Source: Cryptomeria japonica (taxonomy: Eukaryota > Streptophyta > Pinopsida > Cupressales > Cupressaceae). From it: a stretch of 64,000 bases of DNA. Shown here piece after piece: positions 23,930 to 37,762 of the stretch. The notes under the pieces are model-generated. The model saw only the letters and a list, made by a program, of their open reading frames with translations, was not told the origin of the DNA and did not search any database. The stretch spans positions 183,472,951 through 183,536,950 of the forward strand of contig NC_081413.1 in NCBI RefSeq assembly GCF_030272615.1, read 5' to 3'. Every line of letters begins with the position of its first letter. Position 1 is the first letter of the stretch. Made by a program: the position numbers and the translations under genes.

Positions 23930-24692
23930 ACATGGTTTAGAATCAGATTATCGGTATTGGAAGCTGAAATCTTTTGGATCCAACATCGGCAATTGATTTT
24001 GATATCCATGTTTTATGTTTTCTAGCCGACATGTATATTCATATTGTAATTATCTTTATAAGCTGACATAAGGCATGATAAATTATAAAGGGTATATAGG
24101 TCAGTTGGGTAGATCATTTTTGAGATATAGACATATCACGGGAATATTTATAAGGAAGGAAATAATTAAGGAGATGCAAAACATATGAGAGAGATCATGT
24201 ATGTGAGGATATTTATGTAAGGGTTATTCCAGTACAAGGTTAAGGGTTTCAAACCAAAACAGACAGAGCTTAACCAAAACTATATTCAAGCATAGAAGAT
24301 TATATCTTTGCAGTTCAATCATTTCTCTAGATTGTAGTCTTGATTTGTATGTAGTCAATGAGTCTCATTTTGTGATTGAGTAGTGTGCTTTAGGCTGTAA
24401 GCCTTACTGCAAGTGCAAGCCCCTATATTTTGTAATATCTCTTCATATGGCCAGTGGAATGATATTGTGGGTCACAAATCCCACCATGGTTTTTCCTCTT
24501 TAAGGTTTTCCACGTATAATTTTGTGTGTTATGGTATACATTCATGTGATTGGCTTATTGGTTTCTTTACTTCTTTCAATTTTATATATACCAGTATATC
24601 AATTGGTGTATGCATGTTTTAATAAGGTTAAAATTGGTTATTCTGGTAGAACACTGATTCACCCCCCCTCTCAGTGTTCTTGGATTCCAACA
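23930..24692 (+). repeat. Element C 3' LTR, right segment
   Basis: It continues 16109-16282 after removal of element B. It contains TATAAAG (24084-24090), the CACCATGGTTTTTCC...GGTTTTCCACGTA module (24482-24516), the C-rich run (24661) and the end TTCCAACA at 24692. Confidence 0.8.
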
Positions 24693-25579
24693 TTTCCCAA
24701 GTCGGCCAAAAATAATTCATCAGAACATACTTTGAAATAGGTCTACACTAAACACTCCCATAGTGAAAAGGAATGACAAGTGGACCACACCACAATGCAC
24801 TAGATCGATCAAAACATCACATTATCCATGCACCACAATCATCGAAGAAAAAAAAAACATTCAAGGTCAACTGGACCCAAAATGAAAATATCAACAACCA
24901 CAACTCCGGAGCATATTATCATGTCCTGAATTAGAATATCAAAGATAAAGACATGACTAGCATAAATCGAAAATATTATCATCAGAACAATAAATGTGTT
25001 AAAATACAGAGCACTACAAACAATGTTAAATATCACCATCATTGAACAAACATCCATAGAACCAAATCATAAGCATGACATCCAACAACATACTAAAACC
25101 TCAAAAATTACAACTGCAACATATCAAAAATGGCAAGCACGAAACAATCACTAAAATACATAATCAATATGTTGACATCAATGGCAACCATACTAACAAA
25201 CCATCAACTTCACATTTGCAATAAATACTTTTTCTTGCATATAACATTTCATCATATTGCAAACATTCTGAAAACAACATTAGCTTGAACAAGAGTGTTA
25301 GGGAAAAGGAAAACACATCCTAATCATCATCATCATCATCCTACCACAAATCCATACCTAATCATCATTACCATCAACACATCATACTAAATATACACAT
25401 CAGACACCAAGAAAGGTGGTCATCTACAATCCAAGGCAAATGCCACCATTAACCATCAGTATTGTATAACATCTTCCTCAAAAAACCATGATAACACAAC
25501 AACACTAATGACCATACAACAACTACCCATCATCATGACCACATCATCAAGGATAACATATATTGTCTGACATAAAATT
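24693..25579. other. Unassigned non-coding stretch with a CAT microsatellite
   Basis: I see no coding signal. It contains a short (ATC)n run near 25323-25340. TTGACATCAATGGCAACC (25172-25189) resembles, in reverse, the sequence near copia PPTs, so this may be the terminal region of the minus-strand copia K that continues at 47381. Edges cannot be set. Confidence 0.35.
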
Positions 25580-26439
25580 TTTTGGATATTGTTGTTGCTA
25601 GTATATGTTGGAGTTATTGATGTCAACATATTCTTATGTTTTGATGTTGTAGAGAGCTGTTTGATGATTTGGTGATTGCAATGAGTTGATACGGTTGGTT
25701 TATCTATTTGATATGCTGAATCAGCTAGATATACTTCATTCTTTATTGATTTCATGATGCTATGTGATGATTTGATCGAGTTGAGGATTCTGGTATGGAG
25801 ATATGTTTTCAATGTTTAGTGTTACAGTGTTTTGGTGTTTGATCTGTTGTGCTTCGGTATGATCACATCTTGTGTTGCAGATTTGGGAGAATGTTTGTGA
25901 TGTTCATGTGCATCTTCATTTCAGATGGTTCATGATTTGATGCTCCACAAGCTATCTTTCTTATTCGAGTTGCTGCTGAAAAGTGTTCTTGAGTATTAGC
26001 ATGTTGATCTCGATAAAGATTTGATTAAGTGGTGTTGGAGCAGCTATTGCAGATGGTTCTAAAGTGCTTGTTGGTTCTTCCTAATCATGTCCTATTTGTT
26101 TTGGTGGTCTGCATTTTTGAAGATCTTATGGGTCCAGTGATATTTTTCGTGTTATGCGGTATTTTTGCTGGTGTAACATATTGTGGTTGATCTTGGCGAG
26201 ATTTCTGGTGATGGTCCGAGTTCAAGGAGTTGATTTAGGTCTATGCTATGTTGTATATGATATTGTATTGGTCTGGTGGTTAATTTATGTATTGTGTAAT
26301 GTAATTTTATAATTAGGTGTTGAGGGTTTGACCAACTTTGTAGTCAAGGTTTATGATTTATATAAATATGTGTTATATTCGTGGATCGGTGATGTATGGT
26401 GTTGAGTCTACATTATCATAGAGTGGTGTATGTGTAAAT
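25580..26439 (+). repeat. Element G 5' LTR, left segment
   Basis: It matches 44770 onward (rejoined). It has a TATAAATA box at 26361-26368. It ends at TAAAT (26435-26439), the decayed copy of the H target site; the rest of the LTR starts with CGAAC at 40792. Confidence 0.85.
26361..26368 (+). promoter_or_regulatory. TATA box of the element G 5' LTR
   Basis: TATAAATA is preserved at the matching place in the 3' LTR (TATAAATAG, 46849-46857), about 80 bp before the H insertion point. Confidence 0.6.
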
Positions 26440-27695
26440 TATTAGACATCTCAGATAACCAGAGGAAAACTAAGAAGGGGGGGTGAATCAGTTGTCACCA
26501 GATTAAAGAACTTTAAGAATTTAAATCCTTATTATCGGAACACATAAACTTAATACCAAAATGCATAAACCAAACACCAGAATGATTGATAAAGCATATA
26601 AACATAAACAGAAATCAAAGAACAATTACCATCCATCCATAACACATGACACCAATATTTGTATATGGAAAACCCGGTAAAGGGAAAATCCACGGTGGGA
26701 AGCCTGTCCACAGTTAGATAATACTTATGCAGTAAGTATGTGATTATAATATGAGGGGCTTGCACATGGAGGAAGGCCAACAACCTAGAGTGCACTACTC
26801 ATCATAAAAAGGAGCCTCACTAACTACACAAACATTGGACTACAATCCAAAAAGAAGAGTGAACTACAAGTATAGCATCTCCTATGCCTAAGTACAGTTT
26901 CAGTTAAGCTCAATACTGGAGGCCTTAAACCTCTCTTATAAACCCAATTCGATCACCTATGATCAACCAAACCTTTTTCATATGATTACAACATTATTCA
27001 CACACAGATCATCCCATAATTTTGACCTATCAACCATTGGTCTACAAAGAGATCTTACATCATATTTATACCAACCCGAGACCTAAACAATTAGGTTGGC
27101 CACCTAAAAGATAATACAATAAATTCATAACATAAACCCATAATCCAATGATCAACAAAGTTGGCTTAGGACAAAAACCATGTAAACCAATTATTAAATC
27201 CTATCAGTAACGCATCAGGAACATCCTCCAACACTTTAAAGAAACCGATCCATAACCTAGATAACACCAGACCCAAAATAGGTCGCTATAAACCAAATTC
27301 AACACCACCGATGATCTAGAACACAAAAAATATAACCAACAACATCTTGAAAAGACATCTAGAATCCGTACCAACACCACTTATCACATGCATCAAAAGA
27401 TCTTCAACAAAGCTCTATCGGTAAAACCCTTACCGATGACCAAAAGACTTACTAGAACAAATGATAGTTCCTGAGTAAATCCTGAATGAGCTGATCGTGA
27501 TACACATTTGAATAGCATGAATGATAGATCCAAACCAATTCCACAAACCAAAGCATACTAGATCCTACTGAATCAATATCATAATCAACCACTCTGCCAA
27601 AATTAATCAGAAACCTGTAAACAACCAAAACAACCAGTGTTGCCATCAATGACAAAACATCAATGCAACACATAATCAATTCTAAATTGCCAACA
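26440..27695 (-). repeat. Element H 3' LTR (left copy)
   Basis: Read on the minus strand it starts TGTTGGCAATTT and ends near GATGTCTAATA, the last bases altered from TAACA. It contains a minus-strand TATAAATAT at 27062-27070 and the conserved TTTTCC/CACG module near 26665-26700. A minus-strand PPT (ATCTCCCCATTTGGC on plus) abuts it at 27696. Confidence 0.85.
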
Positions 27696-28052
27696 ATCTC
27701 CCCATTTGGCATTGATGGAAACACTAGATCTGGAAAAAATACAAGTGCCAAGAAATTCCAAACATGTCTCCCACAATGGAAGACAACCAACAATCTCCCA
27801 CAAAATGATATAGCAATAAAGTTTTGAACCAAACTCCCTTTTGATTGATATTCTATTAAGCTTTGTTTTTCACATATATCTCTCCTCCTTTGACATCAAT
27901 GCCAAAGATCTGGTATAAAACATCAAAGAAAAATCACAAATCCTCTGAAACATACAACTGACTACTCCCCCTGAGTAGTAGCACCACCACATCAATCCAA
28001 AATGAGTAATAACTCTGATAATGCATACCAGACTGATGCCAATCAACATCAC

Positions 28053-31000
28053 TCAGGTCTCTATCGGAGAGGCAGGAACCCCCAACTTGTCTCTGAAGTA
28101 CTCAAATGATTCTTTAGGAAAAGGTTTCGTGAAAATATCTACAATCTGCTCTTTAGTGTTCACATAAACCATTATGACTTCATTTTCTTCTACCTTCTCC
28201 TTCAAAAAGTTATACTTGATAGATATGTGCTTTGTCTTATAATGAAATACCGGATTCTTTGATATATCAATAGAAGCAGAGTTATCACAGTGAATAACTA
28301 CTCGCTCATTACAATCCACCTTTATATCCTTCAACATTTGCTTCATCCATAGAACTTGTGTACAATTAGTACAATTAGTAGCATCAACAACATACTCAGC
28401 TTCAACAGTAGATAAAGAAGTGCATGCCTGCTTCTTGTTGATCCATGAAACAAGTTTCTTTCTAAGAAAGAAAGCTCCATCAGATGTGCTCTTTCAGTCA
28501 TCAACATATCTATCCCAATCTGCATCTATATATGCACATAATGTAAAGTCATCATTTTTAGGATACCACAAACCATATTCAGTTGTTCCCTACAAATACT
28601 TGAAAATCCTTTTCACTACACTCGTGATTTTCTCTAGGATCACTCTGATATCTTGATACAATAAAAACTACATTCATTATATCCAGTCTAGTCTGAGTTA
28701 GATATAAGAAACCACCAATCATAGATGTGTACCTAGTAGGATTTACTGATGTAGATGCATCTTTCTTTGTCAATTTACCACTTGTAACCATAGGAGTACT
28801 TAACGGTTTACAATTTTCCATACCAAATTTCTTCAACAACTCTCTAGCATACTTAGTTTGATAGACGAAAATACCTTTATCAATTTGAGTAATCTGCAAA
28901 CCTAAGAAAAATCTCATCTCCCCAATCATAGACATCTCAAATTCATTCTTCATATTGCTAAAGAATTTCATACACAACTTATCGTCACCTCCAAAATGAT
29001 ATCATCAACAAAGACCTCAATAACCAATATATCATCATCAGTGATCTTATAATATAAATTACTATCAGAATTACCTTTAGTGAAATCAAGCTTCAAAATA
29101 TATTTATCTAGTCTTGCATACCAAGCTCTAGGAGCTTCTTTCAATCCATATAAAGCTTTCCTTAACCTGTAAACCATGTTTTTGTCATTTGAAAGTGAAA
29201 ATCCACCAGGTTGCTCAATATAAACTTCCTCTTCAAGATCTCCATTAAAAAATGCACACTTAACATCCATCTGATAAACCGTGTAATTCTTATGAGCAAT
29301 ATAAGCAAGAAATAATCTCACGGCTTCAATCCTAGCTACCGGTGTAAAGGTTCCATCATAATCAATTCCTTCCTTTTGAGAATATCCTTTACAAACCAAT
29401 CTAGCTTTATTCCTCACAACTTGTCCATCCTCATTCAATTTATTCTTGGAAACCCATTTAGTTCGAATAACATTCTTATTTATAGGATGGGGAATTAAAG
29501 TCCATGTGTTATTCTTTTCTATTTGATCTAATTCTTCTTCCATAGCTTTCATCCAATATTCATCTTTACAAGCTTCAATTATTGATGTCAGTTCAACTTG
29601 AGAAATAAAACATACCTCATCAGATGCCAACCTTCTTCTTGTCATCACTCCTTTTCTTTTATCTCTAATGATCTGATCTTCAGAATGATTCAACCTTAAA
29701 TGCCTAGGAGTCTTCTAATTTTATGTTCCCCTGTCTTGATCTTCAGTTCCTGTTGAATTTTCTGATACTGTCAGAGTAAGTGGTTCAAAAAACTATTCCA
29801 GTATAGGTGCTACCGGTTCAGTTATGATCATTTCCACTTCCAGTTATCTCTCATAATTTTTTATTTGACTTTTGTTCTGCTCATCCACTTTGACATTTGT
29901 GCTCACCATAATTCTCTGCAATCTTTTGTTATAACATATATATTCTTTTCTTTCATTAGAATAACCAAGAAATATTCCTTCATCACATCTAGGATCAAAC
30001 TTTCCAATGGAATCATCCCTTTTGATATAGCATTTACTACCAAAGATTTTGAAATACTTAACTATCATTGTATGACCAAACCATAACTCATAAGGTGTCT
30101 TATCGATATCTCCTTTGATATGAACTCTATTGAATGTGTATACCATCGTGCTTACAACTTCTCTCCAATAGATATGAGGCAAATTAGCTTCCATCATCAT
30201 GGTTCTAGCTGCATCCAAGATAGTTATGTTCTTCCTTTCCACAACTCCATTCTGTCGAGGTGTCCTAGGTGCAGACAACTATCTTCTTATCCCATTCTTC
30301 TCACAATAATTGTTAAATTCACCGGATGTGAATTCTCCACCCTGATCTGACCTTAAGAATTTAATCTTCAATCCTATTTCTGTATCAACTTTAGTTTTAA
30401 AGATTTTAAAATTTGCAAATGCTTGAGACTTCTCCCTTAGAAAGTAACCCACATCATTCTAGAATAATCATCAATGCTTAGCATGAAATATCTATCACCC
30501 TGAAAACTCTTGATTCTAGTAGGACCACACAAATAAATATGAATAAGATCAAGAACATCATTATATTTGTCTTGTATACTCCTAAAATAAATCCTAACTT
30601 TCTTTCCCATTTTACATTCCTTACATACCAGATTATAGGGCTTTACAATCTTAGGTATATATCTAACTTTCTTAGTAGAACTGATCTTCACAATGCAATC
30701 AAAATTCACATGACACAACCTATTATGACGTAGCCAACTCTCATCAATTTGTGCAATCAAATATGTCATCTCACCAGAATTCAAATGAAATATATTACCT
30801 TTAGTCTATGTACCAGTTGCAATTTCCAAACCAAATCTGTTGATAATCTTGCATTTTCCATCCTTGAACTGTAACTGAAATCCCTTATCCACTAATTGTC
30901 CTACACTCAAAATATTATGACTTAAACCTTCAACATAATAAATATTATCAGTGTAATTCTTACCATCCAATGATATTGTTCCTTTTCCCTTGATCATGCA

Positions 31001-31894
31001 TGCTTTGTCATCTCTAAATCTAACTAGACCACCATCAAATTCTTGCATAGATAAGAAGTTCCTTTTATCTCCAGTCATACAATATGAAAATCCACTATCA
31101 ATTACCCATTCATCCTTGTCTTCAATTTTAGTAGCAAGGGCCTTCTCTTTGGGTACTAGATCATCTTCCTTGATAGCCAAAAATACCCATTCCTTTCCAT
31201 TGCCAGATCCACTAGCTGAATCTTGTGCTAGTTCGTAATCAGAATCAGTCACACCTTCCTCATCCACATAGTAGCATGATTTGTCCTTGTTTTTCCTATA
31301 CTTATGCTTATTTTCATAATCATGGTTAAGCCTAAAAGAATTTCTATCTCTTTCTTCAAATCTTAAATTCCTTTCCGGACATCTAGATGAAAAATGACCT
31401 ATCTTATTACATGCAAAGCATTTACAAATTGATTTTCCTTCATACTTACTTCCTGATGGCCTTTTAGGTACTCTAATGGCAAATAAGGCTTCAAGTTGCT
31501 CAAACTCTTCATCTTCTTTCTTCATATCCTCTAGTTCCCTCGCATATAAAGATTTCCAATCACTCTCGCCAGTAGATGGTGTAGATGCATGAAAATCAAG
31601 TTCAGATTTAACAGCTCCAGAAGGTCCAAATTCCTCAAGCTCCAAAGCAGATAATTTCCCAGCCAAGGTATCCCTATTAACAGAGGTGTTTGCCATAGTT
31701 CTAAGCTCATTAATTTATGTAGCCTTCATCTTATAAGCCGGTGGCAAATCTCTCAGTACTTTAGAAACTATTTCATCTTCGCTCAGAGATCCACCACAAT
31801 ATTGAATTCCCAAAACAATCTCATTAACTCTCTCCATAAAGTAGTAATCCTTTCATCTTCTTCCATCTTTAGATTTTCATACCTTACCTGGTAA
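28053..31894 (-). pseudogene. Element H gag-pol, main part
   Basis: Reading from 31894 leftward: the rest of Gag, zinc knuckle CFACNKIGHFSSRC (about 31400), protease region VIDSGFSYCMTGD (about 31095), integrase (HNRLCHVNF, CKECKMGKK; first acid changed, HIYLCGP; VVERKN at about 30235), RT ([18 protein letters not shown] at about 29000) and RNase H ending DIFTKPFPKESF with a stop at 28053-28055. Frameshifts lie near 28970 and 28580, and stops near 30800 and 30280. A 9-base repeat gives a doubled CTNCT before QVLW (about 28368). Non-functional. Confidence 0.88.
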
Positions 31895-32970
31895 CCATCT
31901 ATTAGAATAACTAGTGGACAACTGAGAGGGGGGAGGGGGTGAATCAGTTGTCAATAGATTATATTAATCAAACCACTTTATAACCTTTAATCGGAGAACA
32001 TAAACATTAAATATCGGAATAGCAGAAACAAATACCGGTAAGAAATGAAACTTAAGAATGAAACAAAGAATCAACACAATGAAACCATACCACATAACAC
32101 CATGAATTGTACGTGGAAAACCCAGTAAAGGGTAAAACCATGATGGGAAGCCTACCCACAATCAGATGATACTTCTGCAAAAAGTATGTGATACAATAAG
32201 GGGCCTACACAAGCAGGGAGACACACTGCCTAGAGCGTACTGCTCATTACAAAGGAGTCTGACTAACTACAGAGAGGTTATAACCACCTCAATATAATTG
32301 GACAACAATCCAAAAGAATGAATTGCCAATGATAACATCTACAATGCCTAATTACAGTCCTAGTTAAGCTCAATACTAGAGGCCTTTGACCTCTTACATA
32401 AACCCAATTCGATCACCTATGATCGACCAAATCTCCTTCGCATATGATATTTCATTCCATGACCACGACCATGATCTACAATAAGATCTTACATCAATTT
32501 ATACAAATCCTAATGCCTAAACCAATTAGGTCGGCCACCTAAAATATATTACAATAAGATCTGTAGTCACATAAATCTATCCACTTAATTAAATGAATAT
32601 TTAGTATTTATTTGATTATTTAACCATCAATCAATAATCAATTAAATTAATATTTAATTAATTTATCTTAGACCTCTTCTCCTATTAATTAAATAAATTA
32701 TTCAATTTATTTGATTTAATTCACTTAACCAAATTCAAACCATTAATTAAATAAATAAATCATTTTTGTTTAATTAAATCTTCTCTCACATTTAAATAAA
32801 TTAATATTTATTTAAAACCCCCAAAATCTCATCTCTCACATTTAAATAAATTAACATTTATTTAAATCACCTTTATCCTCCACCTACTTGCATTTTCCTA
32901 CAAATGCAAGTTGCACAACTCTTTTAAATAAATTATTTATTTAAAATCCTATTTATCCTCACCCACTTGA

Positions 32971-33130
32971 AACCTTTAATGGTTTCCCTTAAAGTCTTCA
33001 AACTTAATGGCTTCCCTTAAAGTCTTCTTAAGACTTTAATGGTTTCCCTTAAAGTCTTCAAACTTAATGGCTTCCTTCTAGAGTCTTCTTAAGCCTTTAA
33101 AGGTTTCCCTTAAAGTCTTCAAACATTTAA
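32971..33130 (+). repeat. 60-bp tandem repeat inside solo LTR J
   Basis: Two 60-bp units and a partial third are built from half-units containing CCCTTAAAGTCTTC. One junction forms a near-perfect hairpin (TTAAAGTCTT, 3-nt loop, AAGACTTTAA). Confidence 0.75.
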
Positions 33131-33830
33131 TGCTTTATCTTCCTTTTTCTCATTTAAATAAATTAATATTTATTTGAAATGTAAATTACACCATTTGATT
33201 GAAATGAATGATTTTATTTTAATTGAAAATCCAAAAATTCCTCCCACTTGCATTCTCTTACAAAATCCACTTGCATGCCTAAATCCCTTCTAGATTCTTC
33301 TAACTCCTTCAAATTAGCCTAATCCTATCCTAATCATTGTCACATTCCTAAATAAAAGGAAGTCACTTCTCAAAAACCTCCTAAGTCTTCAATAACCATT
33401 AAAGGCTTTATGTCTTCAAATGGTTAACCTCTAAAGTCTTCCAAACCATTAAAGGCTCTTATATAACCATTTATGGTTAACTCACCTTTTACCTTTGGTT
33501 AGAGACTTTCCTATAACTTAACCATCCTTTTGACTCATGGGTCTCTTCAAAGAATTTATTTCTTTGACTAAGGTAACCATTTAACCCTTGCACATTCATT
33601 TATCCCTTGGATAAAAGGAATATCCATTAACTTAACCCTAACCCAACCCCCCAGGGTAACCATCATGTCCCCTCAAGCATTTAATGATCCTTATCTCTCC
33701 TCTCAAGCCTCCTCATGGTGATACTTGTCAACATGGGATTGGGTTGAAAGTCTCATATGGATTGAATATCTTTCAAATCTAACCCTTGTTAAGATTACTC
33801 AATCTTAACCCTTCATTTCCCCATTTCTTC

Positions 33831-33838
33831 TATAAATA
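33831..33838 (+). promoter_or_regulatory. TATA box of solo LTR J
   Basis: The TATAAATA box lies in the context TTCTTCTATAAATAGAACTC, about 1270 bp into the LTR. It supports plus orientation and an LTR identity for J. Confidence 0.65.
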
Positions 33839-35121
33839 GAACTCTTCTCCTCAAGCAAAGGAGGAAGCATTAGAGTATTGTTGTTATACTCATATTAGCA
33901 TAAAGCTTTTTCATAGCATCACTATCTACACTTGCATAGCATTTGTTTATCACATCCAACCATCTTGAATCTCCATATGGCATCCATGGCTAGTGCTAAA
34001 AGCTGAGAGCTACACTCATGTGGAACTTGGAGAGGAGAGGAACAAGGGAGGAGCAACTATGAGCATCTTGATTAGCATTTGGAGGAGTATAGTTTATCTA
34101 TTCTATATTTGTATGCTTTCTATTTCATGCATAATATCTCTCTTGATATGCCTCTTTAGGATAATCTTTTGTTGCTAACATTAATGTTTGTTTCTTGTGC
34201 TCATGTGTGTGTTGCCATCAAACAGATTTTCTAATCCTTTTTGCAGAGCATCAAGATCATTACATACATCCACATTACAATGATATACCATGTTAGCTTT
34301 AGACCAAAACAACATTAACCAATCCATAAATCATCCCAGTAATGTGTAGAGAACACGTAACATGATACCGGTCCATAGCCTGGACCCAAATAGATTCATC
34401 ATACCAAAGTGATGCCCCCAATCAGTCGAGGCACAATAAAAGATCACCTTTTGCATCCTGAATTCCATCTAGAATCTGTACCGACACCACTTATGTATCC
34501 TATCAAAGATTCTTAGTAAAAGCTCTATCGATAAAACCTTAAACCCTTACTGGTATAGGCTTACTAGAGTGTATGATAGCATCTGATCATCAAGTCAATA
34601 CCAACTGACCAAAACATACTCCAAAGACATCAAACCAAACATATTTCATTGATCCAAACATGTCGGTAGTAGCCAACTGATAGTCCATTCTATCGGTAAC
34701 CAATCATAATAGCTAGTGTTGACATCAATGACAAAACATCAATGCAACACATAAACAATTCCTTCATATTGCCAACAATATTCCCCTTTGGCATTGATGG
34801 AAACACTAGATGTGAAAAAGAACAAAAATTTATCATAGAATATATAACAATGAAAAACTCAAAAATACCAGTAGCTTCCCCTGAGTAGTGTAGTCCAATC
34901 TGAAAACTATTCTGAATCTCTCTCCCATATGACATATTATGACATTATTTTTCACATATAAATCTCCCTCTTTGACATCAGTGCCAAAGATATGACATAG
35001 ATATCAAAATCTTGTGAATGTCAAAGTTGACTACTCCCCCTAAGTAGTAGCACCACTACATCAATCCGGAGCAAAGGATAAAGCTGATGATGCATACTGG
35101 ACTGATGCACTACTCCATCAG

Positions 35122-37705
35122 TTAAGTTTTTGCCAAAGGGGTAGATACCCCTAACCTGTCTCTAAAATATTTAAATGATTCCTTAGAGAGCAGTTTAGAG
35201 AATATATCTGCAATCTATTCTTTAGTGTTCACACAAACCAATTTGACTTCCTTTTCCTCCACCTTTTCTTTCAGAGAGTTATATTTTATTGAAATGTGAT
35301 TAGTCTTAGAGTGAAATACCGGATTCTTAGATATGTCAATAGCTGCAGAGTTATCTCAATAGATAACTACCGATTCACTATAATTTACCTTGATATCCTT
35401 CAACATTTGCTTCATCCACAAGACTTGAGTGCAATTAGTTGCTGCTGCAACATATTCAACTTTTGTAGTAGATAAAGAAATGCATGACTGTTTGTTGCTG
35501 ATCTATAAAACCAATTTCTTTCCAAGAAAGAAAGCTCCACCAGAAGTGCTCTTCCTATCATTAGTATCTCCTACCCAATCTACATTTGTATATGCACATA
35601 AAGTGAATTTATCATCTCTAGAGTACCATAAGCCATATTCTTTTGTTCCTTGCAAATATTGGAATATCCTCTTTACTGCACATTCATAATTTTCTTTAGG
35701 ATTACTTTGATATCTTGAAACAATACTTACTGCATTCATAATATCCGGTCTAGTCTGAGTTAGATATAACAAGCCACCAATCATAGAATTATACCTTGCC
35801 AAATTTACCAGTGTAGATGTGTCTTTGATAGATAATTTCTCACTTATCACCGTAGGAGTACTTACCAATTTGGAATTATCCATACCAAACTTCTTCAACA
35901 ATTCCCTTAGATACTTAGTTTGACAGATAAAAATGCCTTTGTCAGTTTGAGTAATCTGCAAACCTAAGAAAAATCTCATTTCACCAATCATAGACATTTC
36001 AAATTCATTCTTCATATTATTAGAGAATTCCATGCACAATTTATCTTCACCTCCAAAAATGATATCATCAACAAATACTTCAATAATCAAAATATCACCA
36101 TCAGTGATCTTGTAATATAAATTACTGTCAGCACTGCCTTTGGTAAAACCAAGCTTCAAAAGATTTTTATCCAACCTTGCATACCAAGCTCTAGGAGCTT
36201 GTTTCAATTCATATAATGCTTTCCTTAACTTGCAAACCATATCTTTGTCATCTACCAGTGAAAATCCATCAGGAAGCTCAATGTATACTTCTTCCTCAAG
36301 ATCACCATTCAAAAATGCATATTTAACATCCATTTGATAGACCTTATAGTTCTTGTATGTTGCATAGGCAAGAAATAGTCTAAAAACTTCAAATCTAGCT
36401 ACTGCTGCACATGTCTCACCATAATCAATTCCTTCCATTTGAGAATATCCTTTACAAACCAGTCTAGCCTTGCTTCTTACAACTTAACCATCTTCATTTA
36501 GCTTATTTCTAAAAACCCATTTAGTTCCAATAACATTCTTATTTTTAGGCTGGGGAACTAAAGTCCAAGTCTTATTCTTCTCTATCTGATCTAATTCATC
36601 ATCCATAGCCTTTAACCAATGTTTATATTTACAAGCTTCAATAACAAATCTTGGTTCAATTTGAGAAATAAGACATACCTCTTCATTTGCCAGTCTTCTT
36701 CTAGTCATAACTCCCTTGTTCCTGTCTCCAATGATTTGGTCTTCAAAATGGTTTAATATTACATACCTTGGTGTCTGCTGAACTTTAGGTTCTTTGTTCT
36801 GATCATCAGTCACAGTTGAATTTTTTGATCGTATCGGTGTAACTGTCTTAGTATCTTGTACCGGTTGAGGCATTATCAGATCAATTATGATCACTGCCAC
36901 TGCCGGTCCTTTAGGTACTCTTCTAGTAAATAAGGCTTCAAGTTGCTCAAATTCTTCATCCTCTTTCCTCATATCTTCCAATTCTTTTGCATATAGGTCT
37001 TTCCAATCACTTTTGTCAATAGATGATGATGCATGAAAAGAAGGTTCAGATTTTGCAGCTCCAGAGGGTCCAAATTCTTCAAGCTCAAAAGAAGATAATT
37101 TTCCAATCAGAATGTCTTTGTTAATTGAAGTGTTTGCCATTGTTCTCAATTCATTAATTGCAGTAGCCTTCATCTTGTAAGCCAGTGGTAGGGCTCTCAA
37201 AACTTTAGAAACTATTTCATCTTCACTTAGAGATCCTCCACAACATTGAATTCCCATGACAATCTCATTTACACTTTTCATAAATGTAGCAATTCTTTCA
37301 TTATCTTTTATCTTCAAGTTCTCATATCTTACCTAGTAACCATCAAGTTTAGCAATTTTTACTATAGGGTCACCTTCATTTAGAGTTTGCAATTTATCCC
37401 ACATAACCTTTACAGGTGATTTATCAGTCAATCCCATGATTTGCTGATCAATGAGTGCACACAAGAGGGCTTCTCTTTCTCTGCAATCATTTTCAATATT
37501 TTCGTCCAAGTCTATTGGAGCAGGATTGCCAGATGTCGGATCATAAGGTGTATATCATTTCTCAATGATCTCCCAAATATCCTTGCCAAGAAATCTAAGA
37601 TGAGTCTCCATTTAGATTTTCCATATCCCATAGTTCCTTCCATCAAGCTTAGGGATTTCTCTTCTGAAAATAGCTGCCAGTGGATTTGAATTATTAGTTG
37701 TCAAA
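35122..37705 (-). pseudogene. Element I gag joined in frame to RT-RNase H (internal deletion)
   Basis: Minus strand. Gag (IQCCGGSLSEDEIVSKVLRA, about 37240) runs into TRRVPKGPA, where the zinc knuckle normally follows, but instead joins VAVIIIDLIMPQPVQ (about 36905) and the linker before RT. The knuckle, protease and integrase are absent. The RT has [28 protein letters not shown] and VFVDDIIFGGEDKLC; RNase H follows to a stop at 35122-35124. The join keeps the frame. The start codon of related Gag (ATG) reads TTG here. A stop lies near 36484 (V*LNEDG side). Confidence 0.85.
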
Positions 37706-37742
37706 AGATCTACCTCAAGCGGTTAAGCTTCTGCAAAAGAGG

Positions 37743-37761
37743 ATCAAAGATCTGATACCAA
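37743..37761 (-). other. Element I primer-binding site
   Basis: On the minus strand TGGTATCAGATC follows the 5' LTR (which starts at 37763 on plus), as for initiator tRNA-Met. Confidence 0.75.
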
Positions 37762-37762
37762 T

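Larger units (their letters stand above)
32562..34253 (+). mobile_element. Solo LTR J (1692 bp)
   Basis: It starts TGTAGTCACAT and ends GCAGAGCATCA, with a perfect TSD AGATC (32557-32561, 34254-34258). The other LTR of I reads ATAAGATCATTACAT without it, which fixes both edges. It has no PBS, PPT or pol. It is AT-rich (ATTAATTAAATAAAT tracts), with a TATA box at 33831. A gypsy-type solo LTR is likely; the autonomous parent is not in the window. Confidence 0.82.
31900..34777 (-). repeat. Element I 3' LTR (left copy), split by solo LTR J
   Basis: Without J (32562-34253 plus one TSD) it is about 1181 bp and matches 37763-39159. It ends TTGCCAACA at 34777, followed by the minus-strand PPT. Confidence 0.85.

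Noticed and set aside
24839-25812. Minus-strand ORFs left of element G
   Set aside because: They are short, cross the LTR edge at 25580, and show no domain or coding bias.
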